This document shows, one piece after another, positions 1 to 9,400 of a stretch of DNA of 64,000 nucleotides. This DNA comes from Bacteroidota bacterium (GTDB lineage: Bacteria > Bacteroidota > Bacteroidia > Chitinophagales > BACL12). The position numbers and the translations under genes are program-made. Within the stretch, counting starts at the first letter, position 1. The number at the start of each line of letters is the position of its first letter. The notes under the pieces were generated by a model that worked only from the letters and a program-made list of their open reading frames with translations, had not been told where the DNA came from and ran no database searches. The stretch is taken from contig JADJIS010000001.1 in the NCBI GenBank assembly GCA_016706865.1, positions 62,001 to 126,000 of the forward strand, read 5' to 3'.

Positions 1-931
1 GAATTCCTGATGGAATACATTCATATCCACCTATATTAAGTTCATTGTCTCCGGGCGGTTCTCCTCCTGTCACAGCGAATTCAAAACAAATAGGTTCGCA
101 TATTCTGTATGTGGCATCATATCCTAAAGTTGGTCCAATTTCCGCCCTGTCATTGCCAGCTGAAACAACAGGTAAATAATAGTCCGCACTATTTGTAAGA
201 TTGTCTAACTGATTAGCTTTCGTATCATAATATCCGAATTTATAATCTTCAAGAGGGTCAACATCCGCATCCCCATGGTATTCCCAAATATGGTCATCTG
301 AATTATAATTCCAACCGCATTGCGCTCCATAAGAGTGATTGGATAATAATAAACCATTTTCTGCTTCAGATGTCATTTCAGAAATATCATTCTCATAATA
401 ATAAGAATTAATGTGAGCGCTATTTGCCATACCATGAGCATTTGGTTGAATACCCGTTGCAATCATTGTCCCTGCAACATGTGTTGAATGGTCGCTATTA
501 GATATTAATAATCCGTCATTCCATGTAACTCTTCCGGTTAATTCCTGATGATTTGAACGAACTTTCCCACCATCCCATTCGCCAATTGTAATACCTGCTC
601 CGCTTAATGATAACCCTGCAACCCCTCCTGCCCATACATTATTTGTTGAAATAGTTTTTGCTGCATTAAAATTATTTGTTGAAATATAAATTGGCAATCC
701 ATTTTGAATTCTCTCTAATAATATTACAGTTCCGTTTTTATATTCTTTTACTGTCGGGATATTTTTTTCAGCGGCATATTGCAAAACTTTAGCATGTTCC
801 TGCTCCCATTGTTGATTAAATGAAATTGCCATTTCATGTAGTTTTTGTTTTCGTATGCTATCCATCTGAACATTTTGAGAGAAAGAAGAAATTGAATATA
901 GAATGCAAAGGAGTGTAAATATTTTTTTCAT
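1..931 (-). CDS. Subtilisin-like S8 serine peptidase, N-terminal part (runs off window)
   Basis: The frame opens with ATG at 931 and stays open to base 1, giving about 310 residues. Residues 1-19 form a signal peptide (MKKIFTLLCI... ending FSQ). A propeptide-like stretch follows. The catalytic Asp is D120 in GEWDGG and the catalytic His is H151 in DHSTHVAGTM, a variant of the S8 signature HGTHVAGT. The catalytic Ser would lie beyond the window. Bacteroidota S8 enzymes of this type are usually secreted and often carry a T9SS C-terminal domain, which cannot be checked here. The family call is firm; substrate is unknown. Confidence 0.85.
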   Translation of the reverse strand, partial: MKKIFTLLCILYSISSFSQNVQMDSIRKQKLHEMAISFNQQWEQEHAKVLQYAAEKNIPTVKEYKNGTVILLERIQNGLPIYISTNNFNAAKTISTNNVWAGGVAGLSLSGAGITIGEWDGGKVRSNHQELTGRVTWNDGLLISNSDHSTHVAGTMIATGIQPNAHGMANSAHINSYYYENDISEMTSEAENGLLLSNHSYGAQCGWNYNSDDHIWEYHGDADVDPLEDYKFGYYDTKANQLDNLTNSADYYLPVVSAGNDRAEIGPTLGYDATYRICEPICFEFAVTGGEPPGDNELNIGGYECIPSGI

Positions 932-1166
932 AAAATTGGGCTTTGAAAATAAAGGTAGGAACTTTTTTTAACATGGTTATGTTACCTACAAACTCCTAAG
1001 AAAAATGCTGGAATGTGGTCAATTTGACCGGCGTTTGCAGATAAGTCTCTTCCTTAAAAAACGCCAATCTTTCCTGAATTGCTTACTTAGGTGTGGGCAA
1101 CCTTGTCAAATTTAACTATTATTATTAAATGTTCAAGTTTGCCATAGGATATTGGCTTGCCCCCTA

Positions 1167-1283
1167 CTATAGGTGGTTACAATTGAACCTCCGTTCTTGG
1201 TTGGAGAGAATATTTTGTTCTTGATTGTAGGTTATAAGTAGATAAAAAGCCAGCAGTACGGCAAGAGTAATTAAAATTTCCAT
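1167..1283 (-). pseudogene. Short membrane ORF, possible truncated N-terminus
   Basis: A 38-codon frame starts MEILITLAVLLAFYLLITYN and then becomes hydrophilic before a TAG stop that is followed by a second TAG. One N-terminal membrane helix followed by TYN is reminiscent of LemA-type proteins, but the body of such a protein is missing. It may be a truncated remnant or chance. Low certainty. Confidence 0.2.
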
Positions 1284-1439
1284 TACCGCCTTATATGTGG
1301 ACGTAGTTTCATAGTCCAAAATGCACCTGAATTGTCCCCGATTATACTAAAGCATAATATCATCATAATATATTATTTTTTAGTTATAAAAAGATTGCCA
1401 AATGGGTTTGCCGTCAATGTTTAGTTTCATAACTGCTGT

Positions 1440-1520
1440 TTAGCTTGGAAAATTCTTTCTCATAATTTTTATGTCCGCTTGGTAATCATTGTCAACAATA
1501 AAGATTTTTACTTTGCTCAT
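1440..1520 (-). pseudogene. Response-regulator-like N-terminal remnant
   Basis: A 26-residue frame starts MSKVKIFIVDNDYQADIKI. The pattern hydrophobic-strand then VDND matches the first beta strand and acidic pocket of a CheY-like receiver domain. It stops after 26 codons, where a receiver would need about 120. Probably a truncated relic; it is too short to be sure. Confidence 0.3.
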
Positions 1521-1549
1521 AAAAAATTGGTTTAAAGTATCCGCTTACT

Positions 1550-1711
1550 CTATTCGGTTTTCAGCATCCCAGTTTCGTTACTTGTCAAATTCTGGCCGCT
1601 TATTTCTTGTAGAATGTTACAAGTTGCTGTGAAGCCTTTATACAAATCTTTTGCTTTCACTTTGTTCTTTCCTTTTCTGGAAACACAAGATATTAATACT
1701 ATTCGTTTCAT
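1550..1711 (-). pseudogene. DUF6884-like N-terminal remnant
   Basis: A 53-residue frame starts MKRIVLISCVSRKGKNKVKA and continues KDLY. DUF6884 proteins begin with a hydrophobic strand, a Ser-Cys turn and a KAKDLY-type motif in the same spacing, so the first 25 residues fit well. The rest (GFTATCNILQEISGQ...) does not continue the family, whose members are about 130-200 residues. I read this as a truncated or recombined relic. The family resemblance is from memory of its consensus. Confidence 0.4.
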
Positions 1712-1920
1712 TGTTGTTATGTCGTCTGTTACAATTATCGCTTACGTTTTGTAGACCTGCGATGAGCGGGCATTTTATCACAAATGTTCATTCGGAGAAC
1801 TGAACTTTCGGTAACTACTAAACTGTCTGCCTAATACGAAATCCTGCTTATTTGAAATGAGCTGTTATGGGTAGTTCACAACTGTTAATTAATAATTTTT
1901 ATTGAATATCGGTTATCGTA

Positions 1921-2652
1921 TTATTGCTGATAATTAATTGCAACAGAAATTATTGGCTTGCCAGTTGTCCTATTTTCACCTCCATATGTAAGGATGAATT
2001 GATAATTTTTATTACTTGCAACATATTGTACCATACCATTATCATAATAATGTGCTTTATTTTTAATTAGACCAAATTCCGATTCAACATGATTTCTGAT
2101 TAAATCACCAATTTCACCATTTCGTTCTGAAACATCGTCTGATAGGTTAACAATGTAGCTAATTTGGTAAACAATCCAGTCTTTGTTATTACCTTTTTCT
2201 TTTCTTACACATACTACATCAATGTCTGAAATACTAACATGTTCATTCGAGAATGCTATATTACTACTTGGAATTTTAAGTCTTATCGCATAACTATTCT
2301 GAGGTACATTATTGATTTCCAAAATGGTTTTATACTCTGCCAGCGTATTAATTTTGTTATCTATTGCTCTAATATCGAATATATTGTTAAAATAATCGGG
2401 AAGATTTTTTATTGAAAGGCCATCATAGATATTGAAATATTTAAAATCATCACTGTTAGGAAGTAAAATAAAATCTGCAGTTGCCGCTAAATCCACTTGT
2501 TGTTTTGAATTCTGAGAATCCGCATTTTGATTAACATCTGTGTTTAACGTGCCATTGATGGTGTCTTCAGATTTAGGGATTGATGTTTCTAATTTAATAC
2601 TACCATTTGGACATTCTGAGTTTGACCATCTTATACTTTTAAAATTTTTCAA
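1921..2652 (-). CDS. Hypothetical protein, 243 aa
   Basis: Not recognised. The frame starts MKNFKSIRWSNSECPNG with no signal peptide or membrane helix. Residues 20-55 are Ser/Asn/Asp-rich and probably disordered; the rest has mixed alpha/beta composition and a Tyr-rich end (YGGENRTTGKPIISVAINY). The next gene upstream, on the same strand, ends 22 bases before its start, so the two are probably co-transcribed. AT-rich composition matches the other accessory genes. It could be a truncated form of a longer protein, because the N-terminus looks abrupt. Confidence 0.5.
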   Translation of the reverse strand: MKNFKSIRWSNSECPNGSIKLETSIPKSEDTINGTLNTDVNQNADSQNSKQQVDLAATADFILLPNSDDFKYFNIYDGLSIKNLPDYFNNIFDIRAIDNKINTLAEYKTILEINNVPQNSYAIRLKIPSSNIAFSNEHVSISDIDVVCVRKEKGNNKDWIVYQISYIVNLSDDVSERNGEIGDLIRNHVESEFGLIKNKAHYYDNGMVQYVASNKNYQFILTYGGENRTTGKPIISVAINYQQ

Positions 2653-2674
2653 ATTCCAACTTTTATCTTCCTTA

Positions 2675-3298
2675 TTACGTTACAAAACCAGAATGTATTT
2701 CATATTTATTGGTTTTTATTTTCTGCCAATCTTGACTTAGTTCAATAATATTAGGAGCATCCAGTGGAGCCCAAAAATCACTTTTAGCCTTCTCATGATA
2801 TTCTTCGTAAGAGTCACTTAGTGCTGAATAATATTCTGCAAATGGGGTCAAGTTGTAGATGCAATAAACTTCAATTGGGTAACCATTTGTTTCTTTACTA
2901 TAGTCTCCAAGTACGTAACACATTGGAGTTATTGTGGAAGTCACCACGCGTGCATAACGCCCTGACATGAGTTTTTTACCCATATAATTCCCAGCACTTT
3001 TCTGATAGAATTCAGATTTCACGTATTTCTGTCCTTTATCTGTAAAGTGCACATCGTAATCCTGTCCAAAATATGCATGGTATCCAGCTTTCTCGAATGT
3101 AATTAATCCCTTTTGCAAAAACATGTTATACCCTTTTGTTCTCGTTATTTGGCAATCCATTTCTTGCGTTAAATCTTTCGGAAAACCTTGCTTTTTCAAA
3201 AGTTCATTAATGACAGAATCACCCGGCTTTTGCTTACAGGATGATAAAAATATAAATGAAAGGATGGTAATGAGTAATGAAATATTTCTGAAAGTCAT
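2675..3298 (-). CDS. Putative lipoprotein, 207 aa
   Basis: The N-terminus is a lipoprotein signal peptide: hydrophobic residues 6-18 followed by the lipobox FLSSC, with Cys21 as the predicted lipidated residue. The mature part is about 187 residues, rich in Tyr and Lys, with no motif I recognise. It includes GYHAYFGQDYDVHFTDKG and two Cys residues that could pair. It precedes the 243-aa gene by 22 bases on the same strand. Likely exported and membrane-anchored; function unknown. Confidence 0.6.
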   Translation of the reverse strand: MTFRNISLLITILSFIFLSSCKQKPGDSVINELLKKQGFPKDLTQEMDCQITRTKGYNMFLQKGLITFEKAGYHAYFGQDYDVHFTDKGQKYVKSEFYQKSAGNYMGKKLMSGRYARVVTSTITPMCYVLGDYSKETNGYPIEVYCIYNLTPFAEYYSALSDSYEEYHEKAKSDFWAPLDAPNIIELSQDWQKIKTNKYEIHSGFVT

Positions 3299-3336
3299 AT
3301 AGATTTGGTTTAATTAATAAGTTACAAGCTGCCCTT

Positions 3337-3465
3337 CTATTTTTCTTCGTTGTCCTTTTGCGTTTTATTGTCCGTTACAAAAATTGAAGCTACGTATGCA
3401 GTAAAAGTTCCAAAAAGTCCAACCCCAAAGGTCATTAAAACCATTGCTATTATTGGAAATTCCAG
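3337..3465 (-). pseudogene. C-terminal remnant of a potassium/ion channel
   Basis: An open frame after a TGA (3466-3468) runs LEFPIIAMVLMTFGVGLF then GTFTAYVASIFV and ends TDNKTQKDNEEK before TAG. The pattern IAMVLMxxGVGLFGTxTAY is the inner (S6) helix that follows the selectivity filter in voltage-gated-type bacterial K+ channels. The preceding S1-S5 and filter are absent, so only the last 43 codons survive. The break falls at GGTCAGTTTGACTGG, which resembles an IS21-type end. Confidence 0.5.
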
Positions 3466-3540
3466 TCAAACTGACCCCACCTGAGCAATTTAAAACAATG
3501 ACAATAGTTTCAATATTATTTTTTTTCATAATAACCCATT

Positions 3541-3867
3541 TTATTCTTCTATATATAGCAGTTCTGCGCCACCATATTCATTATATTCGCCAATAAGGAT
3601 TTCCTTTTTTTCCAATATCTTAAAATCTATCACTCCTATTATTATGGTTTCACCATCACCGCTTCTTAACACACCACCACCATTAGCATCCACACTGTTA
3701 TCAAGAATAAGTTCATTCATATAAGTAACATGCAAAACATTTTCAATAGTTGGCGCAACTCTAAGCATTAAATCGCTACTTTGAATCTGAATTTTAGCAA
3801 CATAATATCTATCCTTACATGAGCATAGTAGAATGCAGGTTGTTAGGGCAATAAAAACGGATTTCAT
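3541..3867 (-). CDS. Small putative lipoprotein, 108 aa
   Basis: Residues 1-17 form a lipoprotein signal peptide with lipobox LLCSC (Cys17). The remaining 90 residues contain a Gly-rich turn (DANGGGVLRSGDGETII) and end in an acidic LLYIEE. No family recognised. It stands alone between the ion-channel remnant and a 197-base gap. Export to the envelope is well supported; function is unknown. Confidence 0.55.
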   Translation of the reverse strand: MKSVFIALTTCILLCSCKDRYYVAKIQIQSSDLMLRVAPTIENVLHVTYMNELILDNSVDANGGGVLRSGDGETIIIGVIDFKILEKKEILIGEYNEYGGAELLYIEE

Positions 3868-4064
3868 AATACTTAAATTTAGGGTTAAGAATGTTTATTA
3901 AAGATGGCATTTTTTTTTCAAATATAGGCCTACTTGGCTAACTAATTCTCACTTCACCTCTCATTTGGGACAATTTCTAAATTCGGAGGTAAACACTATA
4001 GGTATTTGCAAATATTGAACTAAGGTAATTAAACGTTTTGTAAACACCTAATAGCTATCGATAA

Positions 4065-4298
4065 TCAAGCTATTAAACAAATATCCATTAAATTAAAGGA
4101 ATCAATTACTACTTGTTCAGTTGAAATTTCCACACCTTTAATTTCAGAAACTTGTTGAGCGCAAGCTAAAACTATTTTTCCGAAAACAACGATCATGTCA
4201 GCATCATCAGCCATTTTCATTTCAATACTAACGAAGAATACCTCTCCCTTGCAGATATTAGGCACTTGATACCTAATTATATATTTATTTTTTCTCAT
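4065..4298 (-). CDS. Hypothetical protein, 77 aa
   Basis: Starts MRKNKYIIRYQVPNICKG. It has two beta-rich stretches flanking a helix (ADMIVVFGKIVLACAQQVSE). Its ATG overlaps the TGA of the gene upstream by four bases (ATGA), so the two are translationally coupled. No similarity recognised. The tight coupling supports it being a real gene despite its size. Confidence 0.5.
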   Translation of the reverse strand: MRKNKYIIRYQVPNICKGEVFFVSIEMKMADDADMIVVFGKIVLACAQQVSEIKGVEISTEQVVIDSFNLMDICLIA

Positions 4299-4489
4299 AA
4301 TGTTAGACCATCATTGCTAACCATTTTTAACATGTTACAAGCAACTTTGTCATATACTGCCATTGAAGTGCAACCCTTCATCATTGCCTGAGCTTCTGCC
4401 CAATTATGCGCTTCTAAAAAACCTTTAAATTTTTTCTCAACTTTTTCTTTCCTTTGGCCAAAACCAAATTCAATAATATACATTTTCAT
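4295..4489 (-). CDS. Hypothetical protein, 64 aa
   Basis: The frame is open from 4549, but the first 20 codons encode an unlikely hydrophobic lead. The start at 4489 (MKMYIIEFGFGQRKEKVEKK) is more natural; 4483 is an alternative. The product has a central amphipathic part (LEAHNWAEAQAMMKG) and ends NDGLTL. Its stop overlaps the start of the 77-aa gene. Not recognised. A two-gene unit of tiny proteins in a mobile region could be a toxin-antitoxin pair, but nothing in the sequence shows this. Confidence 0.45.
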   Translation of the reverse strand: MKMYIIEFGFGQRKEKVEKKFKGFLEAHNWAEAQAMMKGCTSMAVYDKVACNMLKMVSNDGLTL

Positions 4490-4549
4490 AACATAAATAT
4501 ACAAAATAAATTTGACTAAATCAATATTGTGCAAAAGAAAAACAATCAA

Positions 4550-4866
4550 TTTTATAATAGAATTTCATCCTTCAGCAAGTCCTTCAAAACCTTGATTAAC
4601 AACAACACAAAATCAGCAGATTTCGACTATTATTCATACCATCAAAGGGTTTGAGCTTTTTTCATAATGGGAAAAACATACACTCCAAAGTTTATCCACG
4701 GTAAATGCAAAAGTTAAATTTTGAATTGAATAGATGCAGAATTTAACAAATAGCATTGATGACCTGTCGGTCTGTCACTTCCTTTAAATTGTGGAACAAA
4801 CTATATTGGGCGAGCCTTTGAGCGCAACAGTGAAACTATACAGCCAAACACTTATTATCCGAAGTG
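4550..4866. other. Gap with no recognised feature
   Basis: About 320 AT-rich bases between the 64-aa gene and the UVR-motif gene. I found no open frame with a plausible start, no RNA gene and no clear repeat. It probably contains the promoter of the small two-gene unit near its left end. Confidence 0.4.
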
Positions 4867-5022
4867 TTATTTTGCTTTATCACTGGATTTTTCAAGAAGG
4901 ATCATTAGCTCTTTTTCCTCGTCGCGTAATTTAGCAGAAATTTCATAATTTTTAGCTTCAACTGCTTTTCTTTTTTCTTCCCTGACCAAATTTAATTCCT
5001 CCATAATTTTTTCTTTGTCCAT
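4867..5022 (-). CDS. UVR-motif microprotein, 51 aa
   Basis: Starts MDKEKIMEELNLVREEKRKA. The stretch EEKRKAVEAKNYEISAKLRD followed by EEKEL matches the UVR (UvrB/UvrC) motif, a helical hairpin with the pattern KxxAVExxxYExAAxLRDxE. UVR motifs mediate UvrB-UvrC contact and also occur in ClpC-type proteins and small orphan proteins. The whole protein would be a single helical hairpin. It sits downstream of the Mokosh operon on the same strand, with a 127-base gap, so a link is possible but unproven. Confidence 0.55.
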   Translation of the reverse strand: MDKEKIMEELNLVREEKRKAVEAKNYEISAKLRDEEKELMILLEKSSDKAK

Positions 5023-5149
5023 AATTATAAGTTAGCTTTTAAAAAAGTAGTAATTTTTTCTTCTCGTTGTTGATGTTTCTCCATCTTTGCCAGATCAGGC
5101 TATCCTTTGTCATTTCTTGAATTTTTTTTGTTGTGCAAAATGGCTACTA

Positions 5150-6493
5150 TTATTTGTCGGAAAGTTTAATTGAGTACTCCGTTGAAACCTGTTCCCATTT
5201 TTTCTTAACATCCTTAGTAATTAGTAACGATTCTTCGTTGGCTACTCGTTGCGTCTCATTCTTGCTGAAAGAAAGAAAGTTAAAACTACCGGCAATATAA
5301 AAGTCGTTGTCTTTAATTACAAGTTTTCTGTGGGTGCCTGTCAATTTTGAGCTAATTTCAGCAAAGTGAGTTGGCAAGTGAATAAGTTTGAAAGTGTCTT
5401 TGAATTGCCTTTGCAACTCTTCTACTTTCTTCAAAGTCAAAATGTCGTGTTCGTCTTTCTCACTAATGCCATAAAGAATTATCAATTGTTTTTTCTCCTT
5501 CAATAAATTTTCAAAAAGTGGTAGGTAATCTTGTGTTGCTCTTTTTATCCAAGGGCTTTCAATCAAGATTCTTTCATTTACACATTTCAGTGCGTCAATA
5601 AATTTTTGTTTGGTCTCCCAAATAGTTAAGGTGCTAAAATCACTTATTACAATCTCTACTTTGATTGGTTCTTCAACTAAATCCGTCAACTCCTCAAAGG
5701 CCGTTCTGTCGGAAGTGCTCAGCGAATAAATATAGTGCCGGTATTCAGCATTGAATTTCGCGGTAAGCGGTTTAATCTCTTTGAGAGAATCAAAGTTTCT
5801 TACTTCCAATTTAGATTCATTGTTGCTTTTTCTATCAGGTATATACTCAATTAGCCAATAGTTACACCATAGTCCACTTTCGCCATCTTTAAAACTATCA
5901 AACTTTATTTCATCCGGCAAATAACTTATCAAGTATGATTTACCTTGGCTTTCTTGTTTAAATGTGTCCGCCAATTCTTGAAACTTATTCTCTAAAAGTT
6001 CAGGATTTCTGTTGCTTATTTTCAATACGCTTTTTAAATGTTTCGGTAAATTGACTTTCTCGTAAAGATTCTCTTTGGCAGAAATTACCTCTCCCGATAT
6101 GCCATCAAGTAGAAACTCAAATTCATCTTCTTCTTCAACTCTTAGAATTGTATTATCTTGAATAAATTTAATCCCTTCATCAGTTACTATCCATTTTTGG
6201 GAAATCAAATCAACATATCCTTTCTCTCGTAACGCAAACAGTTCTCTCAAAATAAATTCGTCGGTTTGTCCTAAGCCTAAAAACTCAAAGAGCTTTTCTT
6301 GCGAATGATAACCTGCTTGAATTGCTCTCAACAAAACATTATACAGTTTCACCAATGAACCGTCTGGCTGCTTGTTTACAAGCACATCTAATTTCAATTT
6401 CCTAACTGGATAGCTGAACGGAATTAGTTCGTTCAATCTATACCCTGTCGGTGCTTTATCTTTAAGTTGTTTATATACTTCTTCTTCGGTCAT
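5150..6493 (-). CDS. mkoB: PLD-family nuclease of a type I Mokosh defence system (MkoB)
   Basis: The ATG at 6493 overlaps the TGA of the helicase gene (ATGA), giving 447 residues; an in-frame ATG at 6532 lies inside the helicase gene and is less likely. The N-terminal half looks like winged-helix and alpha/beta segments. The C-terminal 140 residues form a phospholipase D-like domain with one HKD motif, H388-R-K390-x4-D395 in THRKLVIKDNDFYIAGSFN. A single HKD implies dimerisation to build the active site. In type I Mokosh, a PLD protein pairs with a kinase-helicase protein and acts as the presumed nuclease. The call rests on domain composition and gene order. Confidence 0.75.
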   Translation of the reverse strand: MTEEEVYKQLKDKAPTGYRLNELIPFSYPVRKLKLDVLVNKQPDGSLVKLYNVLLRAIQAGYHSQEKLFEFLGLGQTDEFILRELFALREKGYVDLISQKWIVTDEGIKFIQDNTILRVEEEDEFEFLLDGISGEVISAKENLYEKVNLPKHLKSVLKISNRNPELLENKFQELADTFKQESQGKSYLISYLPDEIKFDSFKDGESGLWCNYWLIEYIPDRKSNNESKLEVRNFDSLKEIKPLTAKFNAEYRHYIYSLSTSDRTAFEELTDLVEEPIKVEIVISDFSTLTIWETKQKFIDALKCVNERILIESPWIKRATQDYLPLFENLLKEKKQLIILYGISEKDEHDILTLKKVEELQRQFKDTFKLIHLPTHFAEISSKLTGTHRKLVIKDNDFYIAGSFNFLSFSKNETQRVANEESLLITKDVKKKWEQVSTEYSIKLSDK

Positions 6494-9400
6494 TTGAAAA
6501 GTTCTTTTATCTGTTCTGCTTTTACAATCCAATCGGGTTTGATTGATTCAAGGTAAATCTGTAAAGCGGCTTTGTTTCCATTACTGCGTTTTGTTTTTGT
6601 ATTTATGATGCTGTAATAGTCGCCAACAATCAAAAGTAATTTCTTTTGTCTTGATAATGCAACATTGATCCTGTTCGGCACTTCTAAGAAACCTAAGTTG
6701 CAGCCTGCTCCACTTTTTACTAAGTCAACAATCACAATATCTCTTTCTAAGCCTTGGAAGCGGTCAACCACCGAAACGACCAGTTTTTCTTCCTGCTTAT
6801 TCCATTTGCAAATGAAATTTAATTTCTGTTGCTGTCTTTTCCTATCAATATTTCTTTTAAGTAAACGGCTTTGTGCTGTGTAACCTGTAATTATTCCGAA
6901 AGAGTAATCCTTTATTTTCTCGAACTTGTTTAGATGTTCTAAAATTTCTGGAATTAATTCAGCGCTAACTTTATTTAGAGAGGATTTATTTTTATCACTG
7001 TCTGTTTCATTTTTATAATGACTTCCAATATCAATGAAAAAGATTGATGATTCAATTGCTAAAGGCAAGTTATGTTCTTCTGAAACATCTCTTGAAACTG
7101 GTTCAATTGCTTCATCAAGTACCAACTCGTAAAAACATTTTGAAGTAAGTTTTACTTGTTCCGCTGATGAACGCCTACATTGAGTAAGTTGTGCTTTGTA
7201 ATCCGGTTCTATATGTGTAATCACTTGCTCAAACAAACTTGCTCTGTTGAAATAGTCGTCCCAATCTTCTAACTCCTCTGCTTCTTTCTTAAATTTTTCT
7301 CTCAACCAACTTTCAACTTCTCGCGTCGTTGTTAGCATTGGCCTAAGTTGTCGGTGGTCGCCAACAAAAATTAAATTCTTGCCTGTGATTATTGGAACAA
7401 GCGCTTCGGATGTTGTCGCTTTACCCGATTCATCCATTATCACGTAGTCAAACTCAAAATTGTATTTGTTGTATTTCTTTGCTGCAATATGATTACAAGT
7501 CGCCCCAATTACACGAATGCTATCAATCAGTTTATCGTTGATAGCACTCTTTTCGTCCAAAGCATTTATTGTTACAATCCAATCACGATGCAACTTGTGA
7601 AGTTTAAGAAAGTCTGAAAAATTTATTCCCAAAACTTTATCAATTTTCTCAATTCCTTTTTCTTTCTCATCAGGTAATCTGTGCAGTTCCTTTAGGCTCT
7701 GGTCACTGATTACTGCGCTTTCAATTTTATCTTTCGTTTTTCCCCATTCCTTATTTTCAAGAATAAAATCTATAATGGCAACTGCAAATGGATTTTTTGT
7801 TTGTAGTAATTTTTGGAATTTTTCTTTTTCTTTTTTAAAATTCTTTTCGGCTGCTTCTTTTATTTGCACTTTCCACCCTTCAAGTTTTCTATCTAATGTG
7901 TGTTTGCGTATGCTTTGCACTTTCGGAGCTGTGATACCACTCAAACGTAAAATTGGAATTTCATTTTTCAAAAGGTTCTCCAACACTTGGTCAACTGCGT
8001 TGTTGGTTTGCGAAGTGACAAGAATTTTTGCTTCGGGTTTCTGTGATAGGATTTGAAAAACAATCTCAGTTATTACAGTTGTCTTGCCTGTTCCTGGCGG
8101 TCCTTGAATTACCGAAAGCGGACTGCGGAGCAGTGCGTTTTGTATTGCTCTTTTTTGGTTGTAAGAATAGACAAGCGGCAAGCCGCTTGTGTCTTTTTGT
8201 TTTACAACTAACTCGATTGAGTAATCAGTATAAACCGCTTGCAATTCATCCGGCTTAAAAAGAAAATAAATCAAGTCGGGATTCTGAACCTCGTTCTTGT
8301 CAACTTTTCTTATTGCATCAAGTTGGCGGTTTTTTTCTTCTTCTTTTTTGTTTGTGTTCTCAAATAAGTAGCCCGAATTAGGGATTTTGTCTGTTTTTAA
8401 TCTTTCACAACCCTTTATTTTAATGATGTTGTCTTGCGTATTAAACTCATACGGTTTCCCTGCAAACTCAACGGCTTCTTTGTTTTGTTTTCTGTCGGCA
8501 TTTGCTGAAACTACATATTCAAAGCCCTCTGAATTTACATCATTACCTTCTTCAATATGCCTTTGAATGAAACCTAATGTGCTGAACTTTTCATTTTGTT
8601 TTATTTGAAATAAAATTTCGTCACCGTTTACTTTAAAGTTTGTATATTGAAGTCGCAAAGAATTTTTAGCAATAACTTCTTTTTCCTTTTCAAGTAACTT
8701 ACTGTAAAATCCTAATTCATCCCTTACTACTTTTCGGTTTTCACGAAGTGAAACCTGTTTTTGCTTTAACTCAAACCATTTTTGAAAGTAGGGAGTCAGG
8801 TCAGCTTTATTATGTCTGTGTTCGGTTGTGAATGTGTATTTGAACGGAAGTTTTTGTAATTCTTTTTTTCTTCTTTCTAATCCTTTGTAATCGTCTGCTA
8901 TAAGTGGCCTGATCTTATCAAACTTTAAAGTATCCTCCTTCTTTAACCATAAAACACCTTCGCAAACATTGTTTCCAAGAATTACATTACATAGATAGTT
9001 GTCACCTTTTGATGGTGAAACGTCGAATATTGGCGTTGTTGTTTGAAGCAATGAATAAATTTCTTTTGCCTCACTTGAACGAAAAGCTACTTGAACACTT
9101 TCAGTTTCTGAAGCCTCAGCAAGTTTTCTTAGAAAATCTAAAACCTCCTGCCAAGTTGGTCTGTCTGCTGGATTTCCAGCAAAGAGTTTTTGCAGTTGAA
9201 TGCTATGTTCTTCTGCAATGTTTTCTTGTTTCTCATCAAAAAACCACTCCACAACTTTTCCAAGTGAATAAATGTCAGACTGAAACGGAAATCCTATTGA
9301 ACCAAGTTTATTTAATTTTTCAGGTGCTGCAAAACCTCTTGCAAAAATTTCAAGTGCTTTTTCTTGGCTTAAAGTTTTTGTGATGTCTGCAAGTCCAAAG

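Larger units (their letters stand above)
932..1920. other. Gene-poor decayed interval
   Basis: Almost 1 kb with no intact gene. It holds only short reading frames on the minus strand, described separately (1167-1283, 1440-1520, 1550-1711). Two of these resemble the N-termini of known families, so the interval looks like the residue of repeated insertions and deletions. The sequence GGTCAATTTGACCGG near 1018 resembles ends of IS21-family elements, but no transposase is left. Confidence 0.5.

Noticed and set aside
1320..1345. Left attachment site matching 18604-18628 (CCTGAATTGTCCCC versus CCCTGAAATTTGTACCCC)
   Set aside because: The match needs several gaps and the inverted arms are missing.
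4065..4489. Toxin-antitoxin pair
   Set aside because: Two tiny overlapping genes fit the shape, but neither matches a known toxin or antitoxin.
5031..5097. Short frame MEKHQQREEKITTFLKANL before the UVR microprotein
   Set aside because: Too short, no family, and an in-frame stop lies just upstream.
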